Assembly: GCA_017958935.1 (NCBI GenBank)
Contig: JAGDBR010000358.1
Coordinates: 1 to 13,718, forward strand
Reading direction: 5' to 3'
From: Lachnospiraceae bacterium
GTDB taxonomy: Bacteria > Bacillota_A > Clostridia > Lachnospirales > Lachnospiraceae
DNA length: 13,718 nucleotides
Shown: positions 1-6,868 of the stretch, one piece after another
Position numbering within the stretch: the stretch's first letter is position 1
How the letters are laid out: each line of letters opens with the position of its first letter
Program-made: the position numbers and the translations under genes
Notes under the pieces: model-generated
What the model saw: only the letters and a program-made list of their open reading frames with translations
What the model was told of the DNA's origin: nothing
Database searches by the model: none

Positions 1-942
1 CATCCCAACAAACATGGGACCCGCGTTTTCGTTCATCGTCGCGTCGTCATTCATCAGGTTGATGACTTCCAGATGATGGCGCTCGCCCATCGCGAAGTCG
101 TTCGGGTCGTGCGCCGGCGTGATCTTCACGACGCCGGTGCCCTTTTCCATGTCGGCGTGCTCGTCGATCACGATCGGGATCTCTTTGTTCAGGAGCGGCA
201 GGATCACGTGACAGCCGTGCAGGTGCGTGTAGCGCGGATCCTCCGGATTGATCGCGACGGCGGTATCGCCGAGCATCGTCTCCGGACGGGTCGTCGCGAG
301 TTCCAGCATCTCGCCGGTCTCCTTGACCGGGTAATACAGATGATAGAACCGGCCGTCCTTCTCTTCGTATTCGACCTCCGCGTCGGAGATCGATGTATGG
401 CAGTACGGACACCAGTTGACCATGCGGTTGCCGCGGTAGATCAGGCCCTGCCCGTACAGATTGACGAACACTTCCCGGACGGCCCGCGAGCAGCCCTCGT
501 CCATCGTGAAGCGCTGGCGGTCCCAGTCGCAGGACGAGCCCATCTTCTTCTGCTGCATCACGATGCGGTTGCCGTAGGTCTCTTTCCAGGCCCAGGCGCG
601 CTTCAGGAAGCCCTCGCGGCCGAGCATCTCCTTCGTCACGCCTTCCTGGCGCATCGTCTCGACGACGCGCGCCTCGGTCGCGATCGAAGCATGGTCGGTG
701 CCGGGCTGCCACAGCGTTTCATAGCCCTGCATCCGCTTGAAGCGGATCAGGATGTCCTGCAGCGTGCAGTCCATCGCATGACCCATGTGCAGCTGTCCCG
801 TGATGTTGGGCGGCGGCATGACGATGGTATAGGGCTTCTTTTCCGGGTCGACGTGCGCGCGGAAATACCCTTTCTCTTCCCATCTCTCATACACCTTTTC
901 TTCTATGGCCTTCGGGTCATAGGTCTTCGTCAGTTCTTTCAT
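1..942 (-). CDS. valS: Valyl-tRNA synthetase, N-terminal 314 residues (cut by window edge)
   Basis: Class I aminoacyl-tRNA synthetase that charges tRNA-Val with valine in the cytoplasm. The frame runs off the left edge, so only the first 314 of roughly 880 expected residues are present. Visible motifs: [14 protein letters not shown] (residues 43-56) carrying the HMGH ATP-binding signature; [13 protein letters not shown] (about 78-90); [19 protein letters not shown], the zinc-ribbon-like entry into the CP1 insertion; [14 protein letters not shown] and AHDPNDF, typical of the CP1 editing domain that hydrolyses Thr-tRNA-Val. The KMSKS loop and anticodon-binding domain lie outside the window. The ATG at 942 starts the standard [22 protein letters not shown]-terminus and is preceded by an AGGAA Shine-Dalgarno. 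It follows the 270-residue gene by 18 bases, with no T-box leader or terminator between, so it is probably cotranscribed with the upstream genes. Confidence 0.98.
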   Translation of the reverse strand, partial: MKELTKTYDPKAIEEKVYERWEEKGYFRAHVDPEKKPYTIVMPPPNITGQLHMGHAMDCTLQDILIRFKRMQGYETLWQPGTDHASIATEARVVETMRQEGVTKEMLGREGFLKRAWAWKETYGNRIVMQQKKMGSSCDWDRQRFTMDEGCSRAVREVFVNLYGQGLIYRGNRMVNWCPYCHTSISDAEVEYEEKDGRFYHLYYPVKETGEMLELATTRPETMLGDTAVAINPEDPRYTHLHGCHVILPLLNKEIPIVIDEHADMEKGTGVVKITPAHDPNDFAMGERHHLEVINLMNDDATMNENAGPMFVGM

Positions 943-960
943 ACGATCGTTCCTGTTTCT

Positions 961-1773
961 TTATTCGAGCATTCTTCTGCAGACTTCCTTGCGGCTGTCC
1001 GCGTATTCTTCCAGTTCCTTCTTCAGCGTCGCCGGGTCACCGAAGAACATTTCCATGGCCGGATCCCGGTCGATCGCCGCCTTCAGCGCCGCGTCCTTCG
1101 ACCGGTACTCCTGCTGCCAGCGCGAGACCGCAGCATCCGGGACGTCCCGGAAAGAGAACGGATCCAGTTCCAGGCCGGACAGCATGCAGACGTGGTACAT
1201 CTTTTTCAGCAGCCGCTCGTCTCCGGTCTCGTTGTAGGCCCGTTCCAGGCAGTTCAGCGCCTCGCGGTAGGCGCACAGGCGCCCGTAGCAGTCCGCCATC
1301 TTCTCCAGCGCCTCGCACTTCATCTCGTCCGTGTCACGGGCGTCCCGGTCCTCGTCGGAGAGCGTCCGGTAGACCCGGACCGCCGCCTGGTAGCGCTTCT
1401 GGGAAGCGAGCGAATCCGCCCGGTCCTTCACGCGCTCCGGCCCGTTCTTCTTCCGCTTCTTCGCGAGCGTCTCCTGGAACTCCTGGAGCTCGCTCTCGGA
1501 ATAGTAACCGACCTCCGACAGCAGCATGTAGAGCGTGTTGTCCGCGTCGGACGGCGAATGGTAGAACCGCGCGATCTTGTCCGCGATGTCGGGCAGCTGA
1601 AGCTCGCGCCGGATGAACCCGATGAGACGCTCGTCAATGAAATCGTCCCTCAGGAGCGGCACGTTATGGAAGACATAATAGCAAAGTTCCTCGATCGTGT
1701 AAAGCCGGAGGTCCAGTTCCTCGACTTCGTACGGGTTCTCCGCTTCTTTTCCGCACAACAGCAGTCTGCCCAC
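961..1773 (-). CDS. Conserved 270-residue TPR-like helical protein of unknown function
   Basis: Soluble, highly charged, nearly all-helical protein without signal peptide or membrane segment. Residues 1-70 form a distinctive block (GRLLLCGKEAENPY, then ELCYYVFHNVPLLRDDF at 29-45) that I associate from memory with Lachnospiraceae proteins encoded beside DUF5716/DUF5717 genes. Residues 104-114 are a basic stretch (KKRKKNGPER). Residues about 113-200 hold helix-turn-helix repeats of TPR type (ALEKMADCYGRLCAYREALNCLERAY at 155-180 resembles a TPR pair). The start is GTG at 1773; the conserved motif begins immediately after it and AAGGA lies 7 bases upstream, so no ATG start is needed. It lies 43 bases after the ASKHA-like gene and 18 before valS. 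Inference: an adaptor or co-factor for the ASKHA-like protein, since TPR proteins commonly partner Hsp70-type ATPases. No enzymatic motif is seen. Confidence 0.88.
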   Translation of the reverse strand: MGRLLLCGKEAENPYEVEELDLRLYTIEELCYYVFHNVPLLRDDFIDERLIGFIRRELQLPDIADKIARFYHSPSDADNTLYMLLSEVGYYSESELQEFQETLAKKRKKNGPERVKDRADSLASQKRYQAAVRVYRTLSDEDRDARDTDEMKCEALEKMADCYGRLCAYREALNCLERAYNETGDERLLKKMYHVCMLSGLELDPFSFRDVPDAAVSRWQQEYRSKDAALKAAIDRDPAMEMFFGDPATLKKELEEYADSRKEVCRRMLE

Positions 1774-1780
1774 TACAATA

Positions 1781-1787
1781 TCCTTTC
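1781..1787 (-). promoter_or_regulatory. Shine-Dalgarno site fixing the GTG start of the 270-residue protein
   Basis: The minus strand reads GAAAGGA, then seven bases (TATTGTA), then GTG at 1773-1771. The spacing is ideal and the codon precedes the conserved GRLLLCGKE block, so it supports a GTG start with no upstream extension. Confidence 0.7.
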
Positions 1788-1788
1788 A

Positions 1789-1804
1789 GGGAGCGCACGC
1801 TCCC
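1789..1804. repeat. Short perfect inverted repeat between two operon genes
   Basis: GGGAGCG, CA, CGCTCCC: a seven-base inverted repeat, in practice a six-pair stem with a GCAC tetraloop. It sits in the 43-base gap between the ASKHA-like gene (stop at 1817) and the GTG start at 1773, immediately upstream of that gene's Shine-Dalgarno. There is no T-run after it on either strand, so it is not an intrinsic terminator. It could stabilise an mRNA end, mark a processing point or tune translation of the next gene; this is inference. Confidence 0.55.
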
Positions 1805-1816
1805 GCTGTGACCGGC

Positions 1817-3085
1817 TCAGCCGATCGTGAACGTTTTCCGGATGAACCGGTCGGAGGACGGGAAGAACTCACCGAAGCCCTTGTCGCGCACCGTCACGGT
1901 GAACACGTCCTCCTGCGTGAAGGCGAGCGACACGCCGAAACGCGTCAGCTTGTTCCCGCGCGTGTTCAGCTCGCTAAGCGGGATCTCGACCATCGCCGGG
2001 TACCGCTCGTTCAGCTTCTGCACCTTCAGCGGGATGCTGTCGGCCTCGTCGCAGATGATGTCGAACTCTTCCTTCGTCTCGTACCAGTTGTCGCCGATGT
2101 GCGACAGCGTCAGCGTCTTCTTGTTCATGCCGCGGAAGACGTCCGCCGTGATCTCGACGCTGATGCGCCCCTCGCACATGATCCGGTACGGATAGGCCGA
2201 GGTCTTGCGCATCCGCTCGAGCCCCGCGAGCACGGCGCCCTTCGCGAAGAGGTTCTCGATGTAGAACACGCGCCGCCGCTGGCAGATCGTCTGCAGGAAA
2301 TGCGTGCCCCACTGCTGGCAGGTGTCCATGCCCTTGCCGGACAGGAAGGCCGCCGAGACCATTTTCTTCGAGAGCATCCGCTCCACGCAGTTCGACATGA
2401 TGTTGTCGGCCATGCGCCGTCCGGCGGCATGGTCGAGGATGTCGACGGAGAAGCCTTCCTCGAGGAAGGTCCTGTTCGCGTAGGCCACGTTCGGCTGCAT
2501 GCCGCGCAGGATCTCCGTCTCGTAATAATTCAGGCCGTCGCCCGACAGATCGTAGAGGACCGCCAGGTTGGACCAGAGCTCGCGCTTCTGGGACAGCACG
2601 AAGAACAGGAAGCTCTCCGTGTGCGAGATGATGTGCACGCGCCTGCGGTCGATGCCGAGCCGCTTCACGCAGCGCATGATCGTGTCGAGCACGACCGCGT
2701 CCAGCTCCTGCACCGTGAACATCAGTTCCGAAATGCCGTCCGCCTTCCGGTCCTTCAGCACCATCTTCAGCGTCTCGTCCAGGAAATGGTACAGCAGATC
2801 CTCGGATGTGTACTGCACGCCGTCAATGGTCGAAAAACCGTTCATCGACACGATCTTCAGCAGCTTGTCCACGATCTGGCCGTCGCCGAAGAGCGCCGTC
2901 TGATAGGCGATCCCGCCGACGAGCCAGACGTCCTCGCCCTTCCTTTTGCAGACCGCGTTCTGTATGATATAAGGATTGTCGTCCTCCGAAAAGGCAAAGT
3001 CCTGCGGCTCCTCCTCGGATTCCCCGAACCAGGAGATCCTGCAGTAGTCCTTGCACAGATCGTAGCCAATGACCAGTTCCTTCAT
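1817..3085 (-). CDS. ASKHA (actin/Hsp70-like) fold protein, DUF5716-like, 422 residues
   Basis: Predicted cytosolic ATPase-fold protein of unknown function. Signs of the actin/Hsp70/sugar-kinase fold: an N-terminal beta-hairpin phosphate-1 motif GYDLCKDYCRISWF (7-20); a phosphate-2 motif VLYDLSGDGLNYY (176-188); and an adenosine-type motif FLSGKGMD (247-254), followed by RRVFYIENLFAKGAVLAG (271-288), which in this family marks the end of the ATPase core. Residues about 300-422 are beta-rich (VEITADVF, KTLTLSHIGDNWYE, FTVTVRDKGFGEFF) and form a separate C-terminal domain, reminiscent in position of an Hsp70 substrate domain but not recognisable as one. I recall this arrangement as the DUF5716 family, not checked by search. 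ATG at 3085 has AAGGGAACG upstream. It lies 22 bases after the 1103-residue gene. The glycines and threonines of a classical DLGTT loop are lacking, so nucleotide hydrolysis cannot be assumed. Confidence 0.85.
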   Translation of the reverse strand: MKELVIGYDLCKDYCRISWFGESEEEPQDFAFSEDDNPYIIQNAVCKRKGEDVWLVGGIAYQTALFGDGQIVDKLLKIVSMNGFSTIDGVQYTSEDLLYHFLDETLKMVLKDRKADGISELMFTVQELDAVVLDTIMRCVKRLGIDRRRVHIISHTESFLFFVLSQKRELWSNLAVLYDLSGDGLNYYETEILRGMQPNVAYANRTFLEEGFSVDILDHAAGRRMADNIMSNCVERMLSKKMVSAAFLSGKGMDTCQQWGTHFLQTICQRRRVFYIENLFAKGAVLAGLERMRKTSAYPYRIMCEGRISVEITADVFRGMNKKTLTLSHIGDNWYETKEEFDIICDEADSIPLKVQKLNERYPAMVEIPLSELNTRGNKLTRFGVSLAFTQEDVFTVTVRDKGFGEFFPSSDRFIRKTFTIG

Positions 3086-3107
3086 GACGTTCCCTTATGC
3101 CGTTCCT

Positions 3108-6100
3108 TTAACTGAAAATCTCTTCCGTCATCCGCTGCTTCAGCAGCATCGAGCGCAGGTATTCCGCCGTTTCCATCGTGTCGGCGTTCCGGACCTTCTG
3201 CTCCAGCAGGACGATGTCCTCGTAGAGGGATCCGCGCTCGACCGCCGCACGCTCCTGCGTCACGATCGCGCCTTCCTCTTCCCGAAGGTTCCCGTCCGCT
3301 TCCCGGATCATGAAATAATACTGCAGCCACTCGCGCCGGTACAGGATGAACGACCGGACGAACACGCCCGGATAGACCTGCCGGAGACTGCGGTGGAAAT
3401 AGTGCCGCGACGGCAGGATCTGACCGACGACGGAGATCTCCTTCGCGGTCTCCGACCGGTACTCCAGGAACACACGTCCCTGCATCTCGGCCGGCAGCTG
3501 GACGTGTCCCTCGAATTTCGAGAAGCAGCCCAGCGCGATGTTCCGCCGCGCCGCGGTCTCCAGCAGTTCCTCCGCAAGCTTCTTCTCGTCGGGCTGCAGG
3601 CGCTTCGGGTCCTCCGACAGCAGCGTCAGGACCGCCAGCAGCGAGATCTCGGGCAGCGTCCGCACGTCCTTCTTCAGCAGCTCCTGTGCGAGCCTGCAGG
3701 GCTTCCGCCCCTTCTTGAAGCAGGTATAGCTCCGGTAAACGAGATACGCCTGCCTGAGCGCCGGGTCCTGCTGCGGCAGTACGCTGTACCACTCGTAGAA
3801 CAGGTCGAGATCCCGGTCGTTGTTCGTATAAAAGCCTTCGGTCAGCGTGCGCGAAAGCAGCTGCCCGTATTCGGCGCGTTTTTTCTTCAACGTCTTCAGC
3901 AGGGCCGACATGTCGCGCTTCCCGCCCTCGAAATAGGCGTTCAGATAGTTCAGCACGTCATTGTCGGCGGTGCCTTCACGGTACAGGCCGTAGCAGAGCG
4001 CGTTCAGGGCGGGCTCGTTGCGGAACGCCTGCGACTTCAGCATTTCCTTCACGACGGCAGTGCGCTCCTCTGAAGGAAGCCCCGGATCGCCGAATTCGGC
4101 AACGTACTGGTAGACCTGCTTCAGGAAGCCGTGCGCCGCAAGATGCGTCAGCAGCCGCAGCCGGTTCTCGTTCGTGAAGCCCGCGTAATCGGCCTCCATC
4201 AGGAATTCCGATGCGTCCACGTGCGCCATCGACGGCGATTCCGACAGTTCCAGGAAGGACTCGTAGAGACGGGTCCGGAAGAAGGGATCGATACCCTTCT
4301 CCTGGATGATGTCGATCATCGGGATCACGTCGTTCTCCCGGGCCGTGCCGCGGCGGAAGACGTCCTCGACGTTCGCGATCTTCGTCAGCAGGTTGTCCGT
4401 CCGGACGTCCTGAAGAAGACGCGCCGTCTCTTCGTCCGTGAACGCCCGCTCCACGCTCAGCGACGGATCGAAGAAGCGGTTCCCGCTGCCGTTCTCGCAG
4501 GCGATGATCGCGTTGTCCGTCCACACCGGGACGACCGCGGCGCCGTCAGCGATCTTGAAGCGCGCCTCGCGCTCCAGCTCTGGATAATGGATGACGAGCC
4601 GCTTCGCTTCCGAGGACGAAGTGCGCACGACGCACACGCTCAGCATGTTCCTGAACAGTTTCTTCGTCTCTTCGTTCAGGTTCTTTTCGGTCATGACGTG
4701 CCGGAAGACCGGCAGCAGGTCCGGACTGTACTGGTCGTCGCGCATCTTCAGCAGCGCGTAGTCCAGGATCCGGTCCTCGTAAAGCGACATGATCTCCCCG
4801 TCGTCGGCGTAATGCCGCAGGACGTTCAGGAACAGCAGGTCCTTCGAGCCGATGATCCTCCGGTCGCCCAGACCGAAATACCGGATCAGCGGCCGCGGCA
4901 GCATCTCTTCGTAATGCGGCGGCAGCGACGCGAGGTCGTATTCGTAGAGGCCGTTCATCAGCACATTGCGCTGCACCGCCTCGTGGTACCATTTGAAACA
5001 GCGCTTCCCGATCAGCTTGCGCTGCATCGAGACGCTGACGATGACCTGCAGGACCTCGATGTTGCGGTAGACGCCGTAGGACGTCTTCAGCGCGGTCATG
5101 TAGAGGTTCAGCAGCGCCGGGTTCTTCAGTTCGTGCGAAAGCACCTCGAAGAGCTTCTTCTCGGAGATCAGGCCGTTCCTAAGTCCGTACAGCAGGGCCG
5201 AGAGCTCATACTGCGTCAGCACCGGGATCGCGGGCTTTCCGCTCTCCCACAGCCTGCACGTCTCCTGCAGCAGGACCGGATGCGTGATGCCCTTGACGAA
5301 CCAGCTGCGCAGGAAATCCGAAGCCTTCTTACGGTCCTCGGCATATTCCGGGTTCAGCCGGTATTCGAGCAGGATCATCAGCACCGTGAACGTGCCGTCC
5401 TGGAAATAGCGGTGCGCAAGCTTCACCGCGTTCGTCTTCTTTTCTTCGTCATTCCCGACCGCGCCGGCCAGATACAGGAACAGACAGTAAACGTCCCGCT
5501 GCCGGATCCTGTCCTTCTGGACCTCGTCCTGGACCGCGATCAGGATACGCTTCGCTTCCTGCGTTTTCCCGGTGTCGACGCACGCCCAGGCGTACAGAAG
5601 ATCCGTCAGGACTTCATGGACCGACGAGACCGACAGGGCGCGTATCGAGGAAAGGAGCAGCTCCTTCTCCTCATCGTCCGACGCGCGGTCATAGGACAGC
5701 CAGAGCCTTGCGGTCTTGACCAGCTTCTCCGCACGCAGGCGCTTCTCTTCCGCGCCTTCCGAAGGCGCTTTCAGCACCCGGCCCGGAACGGAACGCGCCG
5801 CAAGCGTCTTCTCCGGCTTCGCGTCCTCACCGTCTCCCTCCCTGCGGTCCGTTTCCGTGCAGCCCGCGGCCCGGAAGAATTCCGCCATGCCGCCGTCGTC
5901 ACGGGACCCGGACGCGTAGGTATGGTACAGGCCGTACAGCCGCAGGTCCTTCATGAACGGGAAGGTCATGAATTCAGGCCACAGGAAGACCTTTTTCGCG
6001 TCCTCCGGGAACTCCTGCGCGTACAGGTAGAAATCCCGGACGGTCGTGATCGGTTCGGCCGGCATCGCGGAGCGCGCGAAGCCGATCGTGAATTCGTACG

Positions 6101-6419
6101 GCAGGATCTTCTCGCCGCCGTTATAGACGATGACGATCTCGCCCGTCACGCGGTCGAACAGCGAGAGGCCGACCGTATTGAGCGTGACGGTCATCTTGCT
6201 GCTCCGCCCGATCGAAAGCTGCCGCCCGACCGAGACGCGCGGATTCTTCGAGTAGAAGAACATGCGCATCGGCACGCCGTTCAGGGAGGTGATCCCCACC
6301 TCGATGACCTGCTTCTTCCCCGGCAGGGCGACGCCCGTCAGCTTCTCCGTTTCCAGGAAAACTTCAGGCGTCAGATATTCGATTTGTCCCTTTGCCAGCT
6401 GAAGCAGCCTGGTACGCAT
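3108..6419 (-). CDS. Large 1103-residue beta-sandwich plus alpha-solenoid protein, DUF5717-like
   Basis: Unknown function; the largest gene in the window. Residues about 10-115 look like an Ig/beta-sandwich domain (IEVGITSLNGVPMRMFFYS, MTVTLNTVG, GEIVIVYNGGEKILPYEFTI), matching my recollection of the DUF5717 N-terminal domain. Residues about 185-230 are charged and probably disordered. From about 228 to 950 the protein is almost wholly helical, rich in short Leu/Tyr/Ala helix pairs typical of TPR-like or HEAT-like solenoids. Residues about 965-1060 return to beta strands (GRVFLEYRSETAKEISVVGQ, VRSFILYRREWLQYYFMI), followed by a charged terminal helix. No signal peptide, membrane segment, Walker motif or catalytic signature is visible. 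ATG at 6419 has AAAGGA inside the end of the preceding gene. Inference: a scaffold or substrate-recruiting platform working with the neighbouring ASKHA-like and TPR-like proteins. Confidence 0.87.
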   Translation of the reverse strand: MRTRLLQLAKGQIEYLTPEVFLETEKLTGVALPGKKQVIEVGITSLNGVPMRMFFYSKNPRVSVGRQLSIGRSSKMTVTLNTVGLSLFDRVTGEIVIVYNGGEKILPYEFTIGFARSAMPAEPITTVRDFYLYAQEFPEDAKKVFLWPEFMTFPFMKDLRLYGLYHTYASGSRDDGGMAEFFRAAGCTETDRREGDGEDAKPEKTLAARSVPGRVLKAPSEGAEEKRLRAEKLVKTARLWLSYDRASDDEEKELLLSSIRALSVSSVHEVLTDLLYAWACVDTGKTQEAKRILIAVQDEVQKDRIRQRDVYCLFLYLAGAVGNDEEKKTNAVKLAHRYFQDGTFTVLMILLEYRLNPEYAEDRKKASDFLRSWFVKGITHPVLLQETCRLWESGKPAIPVLTQYELSALLYGLRNGLISEKKLFEVLSHELKNPALLNLYMTALKTSYGVYRNIEVLQVIVSVSMQRKLIGKRCFKWYHEAVQRNVLMNGLYEYDLASLPPHYEEMLPRPLIRYFGLGDRRIIGSKDLLFLNVLRHYADDGEIMSLYEDRILDYALLKMRDDQYSPDLLPVFRHVMTEKNLNEETKKLFRNMLSVCVVRTSSSEAKRLVIHYPELEREARFKIADGAAVVPVWTDNAIIACENGSGNRFFDPSLSVERAFTDEETARLLQDVRTDNLLTKIANVEDVFRRGTARENDVIPMIDIIQEKGIDPFFRTRLYESFLELSESPSMAHVDASEFLMEADYAGFTNENRLRLLTHLAAHGFLKQVYQYVAEFGDPGLPSEERTAVVKEMLKSQAFRNEPALNALCYGLYREGTADNDVLNYLNAYFEGGKRDMSALLKTLKKKRAEYGQLLSRTLTEGFYTNNDRDLDLFYEWYSVLPQQDPALRQAYLVYRSYTCFKKGRKPCRLAQELLKKDVRTLPEISLLAVLTLLSEDPKRLQPDEKKLAEELLETAARRNIALGCFSKFEGHVQLPAEMQGRVFLEYRSETAKEISVVGQILPSRHYFHRSLRQVYPGVFVRSFILYRREWLQYYFMIREADGNLREEEGAIVTQERAAVERGSLYEDIVLLEQKVRNADTMETAEYLRSMLLKQRMTEEIFS

Positions 6420-6424
6420 GATGT

Positions 6425-6850
6425 TTATCCTTTCAGCACCCGGACGAGTCCGTAGACGTAGATCGCCAGCAGCAGCGCGATGACGACCGCGCTCAGCACG
6501 ATCGCGCGCCGCTCGAGGTCGTGCCGGATCTTGCTGCGGTTCTTCAGGCCGAAGCCCGCGATGACGATGCTCACGATGCAGATCGCGAGGATCAGCACCG
6601 GAATGATGCCGACCGCGTATCCCGCATTGCCGCCGTACGAATAACTGACGTAGATGTCGTACAACAGGAACGGGACCGTCAGCAGGCTCAGAACGAACGC
6701 AAGGATCCCCTGCGCCGTTGAATTCTTCAGATCGTTCACGAAGGTGTCGCGCCGCGAGATCCGGATATGTTTTTTATAACTGACGGGCCGGCCGGTCTGT
6801 TCGTCCAGGACGCCGCCGTCCTCCGTCACGATGCCTTCGCGCACCTTCAT
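6425..6850 (-). CDS. Small membrane protein with three predicted transmembrane helices (141 residues)
   Basis: Residues 1-45 are polar and basic (KKHIRISRRD at 26-35) and probably cytosolic. Three hydrophobic helices follow at about 48-70, 76-101 and 115-137, with a GGNAG turn between the first two and a basic loop (LKNRSKIRHDLERR, 102-115) between the last two; the positive charges place that loop in the cytoplasm. The layout, with SYGG after helix 1 and FGLKNR after helix 2, resembles small Lachnospiraceae membrane proteins such as DUF6142; this is from memory and uncertain. The start at 6850 has AGAGGA and GGAACG upstream. Its stop codon is five bases before the 1103-residue gene, whose Shine-Dalgarno lies within its last codons, so the two are tightly coupled. 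A membrane tether for the downstream system is possible but unproven. Confidence 0.8.
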   Translation of the reverse strand: MKVREGIVTEDGGVLDEQTGRPVSYKKHIRISRRDTFVNDLKNSTAQGILAFVLSLLTVPFLLYDIYVSYSYGGNAGYAVGIIPVLILAICIVSIVIAGFGLKNRSKIRHDLERRAIVLSAVVIALLLAIYVYGLVRVLKG

Positions 6851-6868
6851 CGTTCCATGTTCCTCTTG

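Noticed and set aside
943..960. T-box or other leader upstream of valS
   Set aside because: Only 18 bases separate it from the preceding stop; there is no room for one and no T-box consensus in the adjacent gap.
73..1830. Long plus-strand open frame (585 residues) opposite valS and the TPR-like gene
   Set aside because: Its product is an Arg/His/Asp/Val-rich sequence with no motif; it is the antisense shadow of GC-ending codons in two clearly real minus-strand genes, one of them valS.
1808..3115. Plus-strand open frame of 435 residues opposite the ASKHA-like gene
   Set aside because: Low-information, Arg/His/Leu/Asp-rich product without ribosome site; the minus strand has recognisable motifs, good start and operon spacing.
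4131..6455. Plus-strand open frame of 774 residues opposite the 1103-residue gene
   Set aside because: Same compositional artefact. The minus-strand product has coherent secondary structure, a family-like N-terminus and a ribosome site.
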